Assembly (NCBI GenBank): GCA_037074765.1
Contig: JBAMDO010000126.1
Coordinates: forward strand, 62,001 to 126,000
Origin: Mansonella perstans
Taxonomy: Eukaryota; Nematoda; Chromadorea; Rhabditida; Onchocercidae
DNA: 64,000 nucleotides
Reading direction: 5' to 3'
Positions 25,139-38,871 of the stretch are shown here, in pieces (the stretch's first letter is position 1; each line of letters opens with the position of its first letter). Position numbers and translations under genes: made by a program. A model generated the notes under the pieces. That model saw nothing but the letters and a program-made list of their open reading frames with translations, was not told the origin of the DNA and searched no databases.

Positions 25139-28100
25139 TAAAAAAAATAGTATTGATATTATTGGTATTAATTTCTATTAATATTGAAAATTCTGTACCG
25201 GTAATAAATTTTGAAAAAAAACAGCAAAAAATTAGTGAAAGTATTTTTGTAAAAAATTTAAGTCCATTAAAATATTACAAGTTTACCGAAAGAAAAATTA
25301 ATAGATGTTTCAGCAACAAATTAAAAACAACAAAATAATGCAGTGATTTGTTCTTCATTTCATTTGTTATCTTAATTCAATCAAGTTTGCAGAAGTTAAG
25401 CTGCAATTAAGATCACCCCAAACTAGTAAGTTTAAATGCTTACCGAATGGTTGCTGTGATGAACATGAATGGTGTCGTTTTTGGGCATCAATTGGTGAAT
25501 GTACGGCAAATCCGGATTGGATGACCGGAAATTGTCAATTAGCGTGTAGTACATGTAACGCTGGTATACAAGGTTAAACTTTAAATTTTATATAATTAAA
25601 TATTACTAGAAAAACTTTTATTGGATTTAATATGTGAGAGAGGTGAAACATGAGAAAAATGCAACTTATTTAAAGACATATTCTAGCGCTCGAAAAACTT
25701 CTAAACCTATTTTCCAAGAAATATGCATTATAAATATAATATCGAAATTCATTTTGAATTGTTCATAGGCATATGCCAATACATGAGATCAGTTTTCCAA
25801 AAATGAATTCTAAGTATAATATCAGAATTATTCATAGGCATGAGACCAGTTTTTCAAAAATAAATTGTTTTGTTTTAGTCTTTTACTGATTTCATGTTTC
25901 AATTGATCAAAGAAAATAAATACTTAATTTTTCAGTAATAATGCCAATTAATCATTAATTCATTAAAATATTTTAAAAATTTCATTCTGCAATCCAATTA
26001 GTATTTGCTGAATGTTCCAGCAAGCACTTGACAAAAAAATTTTTATAATATTTAAAAAACCCATTTTTAAATCAAATAATAAAAAATTATTTGAATGCTA
26101 ATTGCTTTTATAAAACATTTTATTAGTTCAACGAGAAATGCTGCTGCTTTCCTTTTTTTCAACGATGTATTTTTAATATCTAATAAAATGCAATGTAAGT
26201 TAAATAGAAAGCATTGAAATACTGGAATAGCAATTAACAAAGCAGTCATTTGTTCCAATCTAAAAAATTCCAAAAAACTTATTTTCAATAATTTTTGTTT
26301 TCTTTTATTTCGGATAATAAAAATTTTTATTTTTTTATGTTTTTTATATTTTTTAATTCTTTTTATTTTTTGTCATTTCTCGAAATTGTATTTAAAATAA
26401 GTGTGACACAACAAGGAGACTTTTTTTAAAAATACCTTCCATTCTTGCATGGAAATTTTCAGAAAAAATGGAAAGGAATTTACTGCTTTCTATTTTTCAA
26501 AAATTCTAAAGTGATTTAATTGTAAGCTGAGATTGAAATGTCAAATGTTTCCTTTTTGGGTCATTTTTCGAGACATTGCATTGACAATGATTTTCGGGAA
26601 ACTAATGAAATTGCGAATCAAGGCTGAATAGCAGGAAGTAATGATATGATCAAATCAATCATCAACGACTGATGAACAGCGATGTCTAAATGAACAAATA
26701 TTCTAGAAACCAAAGAAGATATATGGTAAAAGGCCATGAAATTTGCTTGAGAACAAACTGTTTAATTCCTGTTATCAATTAACATTTATGGACACTATTT
26801 GATTAAGGATAGATTAAGAGCGGAGACAAGAACTGAAATCAATATTAAGGGATAATGTACTGATATAGAGTTTTTGAAAAATTTTGTATCAAAAATTGAA
26901 ACATGAAAAAATCTGAAATTTGAGATATAAAAAAACATAAAATGTGTCGTATTCTTGATAGCATAAAAAATTTTAGGACTTTAGTTAATAAAAAATTAAT
27001 TCCAAATAATTCGTCAAATCATCCTTTTCAAATGATTGCATAAATTTATGAAATAATAACTGGTCATATTATATTTTGCAACAGCAAAAAATTATTAAAA
27101 AAATTTTATTTATCACTTTTTGAAATTTCTTAAATACATTTCACACTTCAATGATTATAGCATAAAATATTTATTCATTTAATCAATATTGCTATTTTTT
27201 AACACTGCACTCATATTTTCATATATTAATCACACCATCAGATCAGAATGAGCAATAAAAAACACCAACTAATGGCCCTTCCTTTCTTTTCTTCCCTTTT
27301 TTTTCCATTGTTTTTTTTTCTTTTTTTGTCATGAACTACCTGTTAATTATCTTGAAAAGTGGTAGCAAACAATAAATTTGAACGAAACAAATGCAAAAAA
27401 AATTAATGAAGTGAAGAATGAGGAAGTGAAAAAGTGCTCAAAAAAAATCTATATGATATTTTTTAGCAATGAATTTAAAAATTACAAAATTATCATTTAA
27501 AAATTCTTTTTTTACCTTAAAAACTAATCGAAATTTTAGGCCAAAAAGTGACTTTTTGAACTTTGACCAATTCTTTAAAGATGTATAATGCAATTTCAAA
27601 ATTCAAAAAACAATGGGAGCAAATTGCTAAGAAAAAAGTTCAAATTCTTGTTTGATAGGTTTGCGACACAAATTACGCAGCTTAAATCCATCAAAACTTA
27701 GCTTTTGTGGCTGTGAAATTAAATAATAATGAAAGTTATTTCATTCCACTTACATTTATTTCGTTAGTGAAATTTTAATTAATTGCGAAAAAGTTTTAAT
27801 CGCTCACATAAATTGAAATATTTTGCATTTTTCCTTTCATGTTTTATGCTATCTATTTCACAGCAAAACAAAACAATTTAAATCAAATTAAAAAATTTTT
27901 GCAAAAATCAGAGTGCCACAAAAGTCATGAAAAGATTTCACTTTTGAGTCACACGACAGTTCTTTTCCTCTTGTTTTCCTCAGTTTGTTATGCTTAAAAG
28001 TTTTGCATTCAGTAATGGCCTTTAGCAAAACGAGTTTTTCATTTTTCATTTCCTTTCTTTTTCTTACATTTTACAAATTTTTTATAAACTAAAATTGTAA

Positions 28101-31100
28101 GTGAAAATTTTTACAACTTTGTTTTTTCTTTTTCCTTTTTATTTGATTATGAAATTTCTGCTATTTGCACTAACAAACAAATTTTATTAATTGCATTAAT
28201 TCTCCTTTCCTTTTTTAGTTTATTTCCTTTGTTTATGTTGAAAATGTCATTGCTGCGTCGTATTTCATTAATTTTAAAAATGAGAGACATTTTGAATAAT
28301 ATTCTTTTAATTAAAAAAAACTGCTTTTGTAAAACTGTTCAAGTATTTGAACTTTTTTTCGAAATTTACAAAGTTTGATAGTTTTCACTTGCAAAATACA
28401 AAACAAAATTTCTTCCAAATTTTTCAAACAATTAATTTTAATTGTGCAAAACAAAACTTTGTAATCAATTCAAATAATAATATAAATTAGAACAGAAAAA
28501 ATTTTTTTGTAAATATTTGAATTTTGCTATAAAATTCCAACTTATACTGATTGCTAAAAAATTAATTATTGAGCAAAAGCAGAATACAAGTAATGTTTAA
28601 ATTTCAAAGTAAATGATCGTAATTAATTATGGTGGCAGAATTTATTCAAGCATTCAAGGCAAATTTGTTGTAAAAATTTTCGCTGGCAATATTTCTGTAA
28701 AGTATTAATTATGACACAGACTATGATGCCCAAAATTTCCTGAAATGTCATTCAGATTAGAGCGAACCGCTCTCCTTTAATTTATTATCCCCCTCATTAA
28801 TTACTTCATCGTCTGTATCGTAATGATAAGTCAAGCAATCAAACAATTAAATAAAATTATAGCTCAGAAACCACTGCGTACAAAGGGAATTTTAGTATCA
28901 AGTGAGAAAAATTATTTTTATGTGATTGTAGAACCAACTGTGTGTTTTCTAATTAGAAGTTAAAATGATGAACTAATTGAGATCGATAATTAATAAATTT
29001 ATCATTTGAAAAGAAAAAATGAAGTTGAAGAAGAATATTTACATGCTAAACTAGTTAGTTTTTTTTTACTAGTTAAAAAGGCATATTTATTGTGCATTCC
29101 ATTAACTTTATGCAGAACTTTTCAAATATTTAAAAAAGAAGGTTAACTTTAGATGAATTTTATCTTGATAGGAGCGATTTCTTTTTTCTTTTTTCATTTT
29201 TTTTTTTTTTTTTGTATTTTCAAATGAATGATAAGTAGCAGCGATGGGTCATTATTACTCTCAATCACATGCCTTTGTCTTAATACGTACAACATTATAT
29301 GATCGAATCATAAAACAAAACGATAACTGGTAATTGATGAAGAAATTATATCATTTAACCAATCATTCAAAATATCACTTCAGATGCTCAGTTATCCAGT
29401 CCAATCAGTAGCAATGGTTGTCGTGCCATTGATCCGAAAGATAAACTTTTGGCTGAAAATATGATTGAAAATCGTCTTGTTGACCCAGTTGAGGACACAA
29501 GAAGCAGAAAATTGTTATCCATTGATGATATCACTAGAGCAGTTGGTACAGGATGCGTGCCACAGGTTTAATTTTAAAACTGCCACTTTAAAATTTTAAA
29601 ATTTGATTTGCAAAAAAGGAAGCTGTGAATAATTTCTATGTGTTTAGCTTACTGAAACTGATTGTACTCGTTCATTATGCTATCATTTGATGTACCGAAG
29701 TTTTGATGGTGTTTGCAATAATTTGGAAAAACCACTTCTTGGCGCTGCTTTCAGACCATATCTTAGGTAATGTCATAAAATGACTAATTAGTCTCACTTT
29801 AATTAATTATTTTGGATTAAATTTTTTCTTAAAATTGCTGAAAATTATTTTTGTTTCAGTCAACATTTATGAAATTGTATTGAATGCATGAAAACATGGT
29901 ATTTTAGGGACTAATTTCTGATAACTGATTGGTTTTTAAATTAAATTTTGAACGAGAATTTGAATTGTTGTTTTTTGGATAGCAACTGATCTTATCTATT
30001 TTTGAATCGAATGAATTTTAGTGCTAATTAAAAATTTTATAAAATCTAATCAATAACAATTTGCTAGGCATCTACCTGCCGAATACGATGATAAGATATC
30101 AGAACCTATTTGTAAGTTTTCCTTTTCTTTATTATCCGTCACTAATCAATGCTTGTCCAAAGACTATGATCGGGAATAGTTGCCAGTTACAATCATGATA
30201 CTTATTAATGTAATCATTACAGTCCTTAGTTGTTATGGTCACCATAACATGAATTTAACAGAACTAAATTTAAATGAGATGAAATTATTAAATAATATTG
30301 AATTACAGTAATTCCAGTACAGTAAGATGAATTTATTTTTTAAAATTCAAAAATTTTTATTTTTCCAACGTTTAGCTTCAATACGTATTACGCGCCCGGC
30401 TGCACGTGAAGCATCACGTGTCCTGTTATCCAGTGCGCAAAATGTACCACACGATAAATACAATGCATTGGTGATGCAATTCGGCCAATTCATGTCACAT
30501 GATATTGCTAAAACAACCCTGCAACCATCAGCTAAATGTGTATCCTGTAAACCGGTGCCATCACTTTGTATGCCGGTACTGATTTCCGAAAAAGATAGCA
30601 ATCAAGCGTATGGCTTTTTTTTTGTTACATTTTCCATTCAGCCTAATTAATTCAATTTAAATCCACTACTAAGCTAATTTACTCTTATGAATTTTTATCG
30701 ATTCCCTAAAGTCACAGTATCATAACCAGAAGTTTCAAAATCGCCAATCTCTTAAGAGAATGGCACACCAAAAAATAAATAGATAACCAGACATGCCCAA
30801 GCACCTAGCATCACCAAAATCTTGTTTCACACGATAATAAAATATTTCTTTACAATAGTTTTTCAAGTTTTTGCCATTAACTGAATGTGTATTTTTGTAA
30901 AACCGGTAGCATATATTTGCATATGCTAATATATTAATTACCGGAAAAGATAGTAAATCAATCATAAATCATTTTCCTTAAATATTTTATTTCTCGCCAT
31001 TTCAACCAATTGAATGCAATATTAGAAATTTTCATAATAATCTTTCAGGTAACGCTTAAGTAATCATCTTTTTACAGGTAGCATTGAAACAATCATTTTT

Positions 31101-34100
31101 TTCATACCTAAATTAAAGTAATCATCCAATACTTTCATCTACATTCTCTTGTCAACTTATCTACTTTATTTATTCAATTATTAAACTGAAGTTTGTAATC
31201 AAATTAATTAAAGTATGGAAATTTTTTCAAGCTAATATCAGTTCATTAATGCAATAATAGCAATTTATTCATTAAAATTTAAAACTTACTGATTGAAATT
31301 TAAAACGGAAAGAAAGAATGAGAAATGAAGTGGAATAGAAGAAACGCTCAATAAATGATTTGCTTAATAATAAAAAAAAAAAAATGCTGATTTTTCGGTA
31401 AAACTGAAAAATTGAATTGTAATTTGTTGTTTTCAAAATGATTCTTGCGCGTAAGCAAAATAGCGCAAACAATTCAGCGTATAATAATAACAATTTTTCT
31501 TCTACTGAATGGTTCTGCTTTTTTCTCTTCTACGAAGTGATAGTAATTATTTTCATGGAATTATAAGTAAACAAACTATTATAGTTAATTATAGAATGAT
31601 AAAAACCAAAGTCAAAATAATGCAAGTTTTACTAAGCTTAATTAAATTGTTGCTTTTATCAATTATTTGCATGAAATTAAAAAAAATCGAAGTAACATAG
31701 CCATTAAAAATCAATAAAATCGAAGTAATATAGTAATCAGAAATTAAGCAAATCAATGTGACATATTCATTGGATATTAGAAAAATCAATCTAACATAAT
31801 TATTAACTTCACATAACATGAAATTAAGGAAAAAAGAATGCAAAATTGTGACAAAAAAAGAAATGTCAACTATTTAGTTATTGTAATTTTAAACTATTAA
31901 TACGGCAGTCACCAGTTATTGTTGTCAACTATAATTTATCAAATATTTTTATTTTTTTCTGCTGCCAGTCTTTCAAGACTTTCAAGTTTTTTTTAAAAAT
32001 GCTTGCCACAAGTTCAGATATTATATTCATGGAAATATCTCATGTTGTCATATTAGTAAAAAGCCATAAATAGAATGGTTTCATAGTACATTTCAATATT
32101 TGGGAATGTCAAATTATTTTAATTTATTTCTAATCCATGCGAGTATCTTAAAGATAGAAAAATAGTTTCTTTATCCATAGCTTCATCTATGCTGGTATTA
32201 TCTCTCTTGTCACTATAATTACATAATATTTTTATCACCTATAAACTAACATCCATAGCTTCCTCCATACTGCTATTATCTCTTTTACTAGAATCATTAT
32301 TATATGTATATTAGCGTTTCTAATATTCAGTTGTCAAAATTATCAAGATACGATCCAACGTAAATTAATTTTCCCAAACCTTTACAGTTTTAAACAACGA
32401 CGCTGCTTAAAAGTTTCACGATCAGCGCCAATTTGTGGTACCGGTAGGAACGGAATACCACGTGAACAGCTAAATGAAAATACAGCATTCATTGATGCTT
32501 CACCGCTGTATGGATCATCTTTCAAAGATTTACACAAATTCCGCCAGGCAAGCACCGGTTTTCTGCGAATGAACAAGTTTAACAATCAAATGGTTGGTCC
32601 GTTTTGAATTTGACATTATGAAGCAGTTGTGGATTTGACCCTTTCGAGTGACTGAAATTTTCGTAGCTATTAAAAAATAGGTGATAAAAAAAAAAAAATT
32701 CAGAAAAATGTTATAGTTTTAAAAATTATATAAATATTTAACAGCTTAAAATTAGTCCATAAATAATTTAGCAAAAGGTTCAAATTTGTTAGCAACCAAA
32801 AATTTAGTAATAATATTTCTTTCTGTTCGGATTACACAAAAATTTCGTAAATTTTTTAACAAAAAATGTCACAACCATCACTTGTCATAGGTATTACCAT
32901 TTGATCAATCAAAATGTAACTCACCGAATAAATGTACGGCAACATTTACTGCTGGCGATATTCGTGTTAATTTGTTCATTGGCTTATCAGCAATTCATAT
33001 TTTATTTACAAGAGAGCATAATAGGTAAATTATTATTTTTTACTAATTGTCGCTTCAGTTAATTATTATGCAAATCTAGGGCAATTAACAGTTAACATAT
33101 GAACATAATTATTTTTATACAAATTGATTTTTTGTTTGTTTTAAATTACTTGAAGAAATTAAATTATTATTTAAATATATGGAAATACAATAAAAGCGTC
33201 GGCGATTTCTCTTATCAATTATAGTATTATCATAGCAAAACCTAAATTTTCAGAAAAAAATTTCTAATGTAAAACTTTTTGAAAAAAAATAAAAAAAGTA
33301 AAAATGATTCATTAGAAAAAATTACGCAGTTATTTTTAGATTAGCAAAATTTCAATCGTTGATGAATAAATCTTTTTTTAAAAAAAAGTTTGTTTTTCAC
33401 AAAAAAACTTAAAATTTTATTTCATATTTTTTGTCGTTTTTTTGTTTGTTTCAGGATAGCAACAATCTTGCAGAAATTGAATCCAAATTGGTCCGGTGAT
33501 CGCTTATTCCAGGAAACGCGAAAAATTGTCGGTGCTGAGGTACAAGCAATAACATACAAAGAATTTCTACCCAAAATTTTGGGTAATTCCATGAATAAAC
33601 ATGTTGGTGTATACAATGGATATGATCCAAATATTGACCCTACCGTATCCAATGTATTCACTACATCAGCTTATCGATTTGGACATGGAATGTTACAGGT
33701 TTGTAATAATTAAAATTAAAAAATTATACCAACTTAACCCCCAATATTTATATACATCATTGTCTCATGAAGTTAATAAATAATTTTTCCCGGGTTAAAT
33801 TTTTAATTTAAAGATTAATTATGTGATGCATAAATTTCAGTGCGTGAACTTGCAATTACAATCATTATTGAAATTTATGAGGAAAATCGTTTCAGATTTT
33901 CTAACTTTTTTTTACTAGCATTTAGTTTTTTTTTTTGCTTTCACTTTAGGAATTCTATCAACGGTTAGACTTCTCGGGACATAATATTACGCATGGTGGA
34001 TTCCTTTTTGGCGACGGTGTTTTCAAATCGGGCAAAATTTTATTTGAAGGTGGAATTGATCCAATTATCCGCGGTTTTATGATGACAGCCGCAAAACGAC

Positions 34101-35861
34101 CGCATCGAATGAGTAAATCAATTACGGAAAAAATGTTTGGCAGGTAAAAAGAGAAGAAAAATTAAATTATGACGGCAATTATTTATTTTAAACACTAACT
34201 GATTTGTTTGTAGATATTAAATTTGTCTTCTACGTGAAATTGAACAAAAAAATTTTTATTAACTTACGTTCAATAATTTTTGGTCTTTTTTTTATTTTTT
34301 AAAAAAACTAAAAGGAAAAGAATAAAAAAAAATTAATTGTTTGCGTAAAGTCAATTTCATTATTGGTGATTTAATTAAACATTTCATTTAAGCACCGATC
34401 TTGGATCTGTTAACATTCAGCGTGGACGTGATCATGGCTTAGCATCATATAATAAATGGCGACATTTTTGTGGAATGCCATTAGCGAATGATTTTGAAGA
34501 TTTAAAAAATGAAATCTTAGACAAAAATATACGTCGTGGTTTGGCACGAGTTTACAAGACAGTTAGTAAGTTTGCAACCTTTTTCGTTTTTTTTTCTGTT
34601 TGTTTTCTTATTATCGTTAACTAATTAGTTTACGCAACCAAATAGTTTAATGAATCATTTTTTTAATATTATGGATCTTTAACAATGAGCGTACAAAAAA
34701 TTTTAATCAAAATTATATTTTTCATTTATCTCAATTTTTCTCAATTTATCGCTAATTATCCCAGCGTTAAAACTCGAAATTTTAAAGAACTCGAAACTAT
34801 TAAATTTTTACATTAATCATTTCATTTGCGCGGTGTCCTTGTTTCGTTTTTCTTTACTAATTTATCTTCCCAAATTTAACTTTTCCTAAGTTTGACTCAT
34901 CACATTGTTAGTTTTTTTAAATCTTTAAAGCCATAAATTTCAATTCTCCAACCTCGCCTTTTTTGACATTTATCACTTTATTTCTTTCTTTTGCTTGAGG
35001 CATTTTATTTTTCAAAGATTAAAAATTTTTAATCAAAACCTTCAACATTTTCAATCATTTTCCAATGTTTTTTCTGTTCTCTTTGTGAAATTTTTTTCGC
35101 TTTTACTTAAAATCTTCTGGATTTGGACTAAATTAAACGAGCTAAAAAAATTCGGATCATTTATACATATCCAATCATACAGATGATATTGATTTATATA
35201 CTGGTTCAATGGTTGAAGACCCAGTTGTTGGTGGGCTAGTTGGTACAACGTTATCATGTTTAATTGGTGATCAATTTAAGAGACTGCGTGATGGTGACAG
35301 GTAATAGTCAACTTCTTTTTTTTTTTTTTATTTCTACTTAATAAAACATACAATTTAATTACATGCGCTAATATAAATGTAATTTCACAAAAAACAATTT
35401 TCATTTACCGTTTGATGCTTTTAATTCGAATTTTCGATTTACCTCTTTTGTCCATTCTCAAGAAAAAGCAATTTTGAAAAATGTCAACGCTTTGAATACC
35501 TTTTTGGATTGTTTTATACAACCGTAAATATAAACCATTGCAGTTTTAATAAATTATTCGAATTATTTTCAAATTTTCTTGTTGTTTTTATTGGATATTT
35601 TTTTCACTTCGTTTGACATTTTTTTTACAAATAAAAGAATAAACAAATTTCATGTTATATTTTAGATTTTACTATGAGAACCCTGGTATTTTTACGACAT
35701 CTCAGTTAGCTGAATTCCAAAAAGTCACATTAGCTGGTGTCATTTGCAACAATGGTGATAATTTTGGCACCATTTCACAGGATGCATTTTTGGTACCGCG
35801 AGAAAAGCTTACAGAATGCTCAGCAATACCACAAATTGATTTGACAAAATGGCGAGAATAA
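25139..35861 (+). CDS. mlt-7: secreted ShK-domain heme peroxidase, MLT-7/SKPO-like
   Basis: Predicted secreted animal heme peroxidase. In nematodes MLT-7 acts with the dual oxidase BLI-3 in tyrosine cross-linking of cuticle collagen. Exons: a signal-peptide exon from 25139 ([13 protein letters not shown]) whose 5' start and 3' donor are unresolved, then 25393-25572, 29384-29565, 29648-29766, 30068-30111, 30376-30607, 32388-32592, 32891-33024, 33455-33698, 33950-34143, 34393-34565, 35183-35300, 35666-35861. The phases of these twelve exons close, giving 672 residues plus about 35 upstream. The ShK domain is exon 2 ([17 protein letters not shown], then [10 protein letters not shown]). Peroxidase landmarks: [17 protein letters not shown], distal [24 protein letters not shown], proximal-histidine motif [21 protein letters not shown] and [13 protein letters not shown]. 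No in-frame ATG precedes the signal exon, so a short first exon must lie upstream. The residues that link heme covalently in mammalian enzymes are replaced (see findings). The mlt-7 name is a best guess; a SKPO paralogue is the alternative. Confidence 0.93.
25573..29383 (+). other. 3.8-kb intron of the peroxidase gene
   Basis: By far the longest intron of this gene. It separates the ShK exon from the peroxidase exons. It is AT-rich throughout and I saw no nested gene in either strand. The G at 25572 joined to AT at 29384 gives Asp and keeps the frame. Confidence 0.75.
30762..30968 (+). pseudogene. decayed partial copy of peroxidase exon 30376-30607
   Basis: Inside the following intron, 30868-30968 resembles the 3' end of the exon. 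The exon reads CTAAATGTGTATCCTGTAAA and later TCCGAAAAAGATAGCAATCA; the intron reads CTGAATGTGTATTTTTGTAA and later ACCGGAAAAGATAGTAAATC. Weaker similarity (TCACACGATAATAAAATATT against TCACATGATATTGCTAAAAC) extends the match upstream. It lies about 340 bp from the parent and has stops. Confidence 0.6.
31640..31810. repeat. degenerate tandem repeat, about 45 bp, 3-4 units
   Basis: Units of the type AAATCAATxxAAxTAACATA with ATTA spacers recur in the peroxidase intron 30608-32387. This makes the reverse translation show a periodic YVTxIxLI pattern. It is not coding. Confidence 0.5.
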
Positions 35862-38240
35862 AATAATAATGGATAAATTTTTAAAAAAAGAGGAAGAAAA
35901 AATGAGATGGAAGACGGCGAAGAATATAATGAAGCAATAGTGGGTTAACAAATCAATTAATTGAAAATTTTTCTAGGCTGTTAATTATCATTATTTTTTC
36001 CATTAAGCTAATTAATAATTTTCTTTTAATACTGTCATTCGCGTATTTACATGTTGTTTGTTCTTTAAATTCATTTTACATACGGTGTAAAAAATCCTTC
36101 TCATCTTCCATGATTTTCCATCTTTTTATTCTTTGCTGCTTTTCTTTAGCAGTTTTTTCATCTCATTTAATTTTGCTTTAGCAGTAAATATCTAAAAATT
36201 GATTTTTTTCGCTTGCGTGATCAGATTGTATGATCAGCAGGCATACACGTGAATTTTGTACTTCAAAGACGTGAATGTGTCAATTTCATTTCGTTTCACT
36301 CATCTTTTATGAATGCAGTGCAATAACTGAAAAAATGAAACGATGAACCAAAAATGAAGAAAAAAAGTTTGCTTTTCAAACAAAAATATTCAGATTTTCA
36401 GTTTTTTTGTTATTTAAAATAATTCATTTCCATCAATTGTATACGAATTGTCTTTATGACATAACAATGATAATGACTAGTTAATGATAATTAAATTAAC
36501 TCATCATATATTTTAGAACTTAATTGTCGAAAAGTATCATTAATGGCAATTACTGATGGCAATTACTTTAATTGCCTAACTTTCCAAAGAAGGCAAATAA
36601 AAAACAACAAACAATTAAAAGTATGAATAATTTATTTGTTTTGAAATTGTACTGAAAAATAAAAAACTAAGGTAGAAATAGTAATTTGCTTGTAATTAGA
36701 AATTCTTCGCAAATTTTTTAAAATCGCTTCTTAAAAAATTGTCGAAAAAACTTTGCTTTTCTTTCAGTTGATTTTTAAAATCATTTATGTAAATTGAAAG
36801 TTTTCTGCCTTTGGAATTTTAGATTAAAATTGTGTAGTAAAAGAGTATGACAAAAATAAATACAAACAACATTTTGAATTTTAAAATAATCAGAGTTTAA
36901 ATTAAAGTAAAACATTCATCATCATCTCCTTTCATGTTACTATTGATCCATAATTGCTCGTTTTATGTTTACTAAATTTTGTCACCAATTACTTGAATAT
37001 TTCAATCCAATCATTATTTTTTAAAGAGAAGGATTGTATTAAAGAATCATTTCTTCTGATTTTAAATTTCCTTTAGATTTTTGCAGTCTAATTAATTTCT
37101 CCATTTTCGCAATGACATTTAATGTAATTAATTTAAAAGCGAAATTACTTTCACTATAATTTGTGCATTACTACAGCAGGCCCAATAGACATACTTATTT
37201 ATCATTTGGAAATTTATTTTTGCAAAATATGCAAATTCAAATTAGTAAAAATAATATTTTAATTTTAATGAAATGATTGCTTTACATAAGTTAAGTACAT
37301 ATAATTATTTAACTTAAAATAAATGAGATAAGAAATAATTAAAACTTAATGCACTCTGACAAAGAATATTAATTTTATTGCAATTGGAATTAATTTTATA
37401 CAAATGACGAGTTTTTGTGAAAAATTTGTGAATTTCGTTTCGTTGTATTTCAGATTTTGCTTTTGCCTCTCTTTCTTAACTTCACGTATAATCATAAATC
37501 GCGTATACAATTTGTGACAAATTATAAATTCGGGCAAGTTACTTTTGATACTCATTCATTGTACCATTTCGTCTCATTTGTTTAAACTTTTCTGCTCATC
37601 AGCTGATATTTTTTTCACTGTCTTTACCACTTCTTCAAGAATTACTTTAAAATCATACGAAAACTTTAATATTTAAAAACGTTTTCCCGTTCAATTTCGA
37701 TTGCAATTTCTTCTTCGTTCTATTTAGAAATTCTGATTTTTATAAATAAAAAGTAAGGAAAGCAAGAAAAAATATAAGATCGCTGGTATATCAATATGAT
37801 CAATCAAATTATAAGGATGTAGTAATATTCAATTTTTTTTTTCTCAAATCCCAAAAATAATTGCTTGTCTTTGTTCAGCTTGGTTAAAGTCTTGTGATTT
37901 CAATTTGCCAAAGAAATTCATCACATTTATCATTTTTTTGATTGTAAATTAAAGTTAATAGTAGAGAATATATATATATATGATGAGTTAACGCTAGTGA
38001 TTGACAAATATCAAGGTAAAAGTTAAGGTAATATATGACTAATAATTTAATGCATGCTTGAATAAGATTTGTAAATGTCGTGTCATTCGCTTAAAAAAGT
38101 ATTTTTCTGCTATAAAACTATTTATTCTGCCTTGCAGCATTCGAATTTCTTTTTAATTTATCAATTAAATCAAGAAAGTTTCTAAATTAATTAAACTTTA
38201 AACAATCAGAAATTATTTGAAGTATTTTGATTAATGGATT
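35862..38240. other. intergenic downstream of peroxidase
   Basis: AT-rich, no gene recognised. An AATAAA overlaps the peroxidase stop codon (35857-35862). Confidence 0.5.
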
Positions 38241-38247
38241 TTTAAGG

Positions 38248-38307
38248 ATGAAAATAATATTCCTGGCCCTATTATTTGTATTATCCGATCATTTTATATT
38301 TGGATCA
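38248..38307 (+). CDS. candidate first exon of a small secreted protein
   Basis: An acceptor-like TTTTTAAG is followed one base later by an ATG that opens MKIIFLALLFVLSDHFIFGS, a classic signal peptide, ending at a GTTTGA donor. Unspliced, the frame stops two codons later. The only nearby acceptor in phase (TCACTTTAG at 38385-38393) adds a few residues before a stop, so the product would be about 25 residues, or the next exon is missed. A trans-spliced small secreted peptide or chance are both possible. Confidence 0.28.
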
Positions 38308-38390
38308 GTTTGAACTGTTCATATTTTGTACCATTTGATGAGTTATACAAATAAAACCAATAAAGATATTTTCCAATTTCCTTCCTCACT

Positions 38391-38456
38391 TTAGCCGTAC
38401 ATGATCAATGCATAGTAATCAGCTTTAGTCATACATGATTAATGCATAGTAATCAT
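38391..38456. repeat. two-copy direct repeat, 33 bp
   Basis: The block ACATGATCAATGCATAGTAA is repeated as ACATGATTAATGCATAGTAA, each preceded by TTTAG. Confidence 0.75.
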
Positions 38457-38871
38457 TAACAAATAAGTATCGATATCAGTTTAAAATCATTTACGTACAA
38501 TTTTTTGTCCTTACTTTTTTGTACTTTATTAACATTCGGAAAAAGAGAAAATTACATACTTATTAATTAATTAACTAATTTGTTGTTATGTCGGATGAAT
38601 TTATGGAAAGCTAATTAACAACACTTTATTAATTTGTTTCATAATTTATTGATTTATTGAGAAATAATTTCGAACCAAATTAATGTGTTTTTGTCATACT
38701 TTCGATTCAAAGAAAAAAGTAATATTGATGTTAAGTGCAATTGATTTGGTAATAACTCTGATTAATTACTTTTGTATATCATATGGATCGCATGAGAATA
38801 CAGTATATTTCGTTTGCCATATCATTACTGTATCATTTACTATAAGTATATATATATTTTGTAGATCGTAA

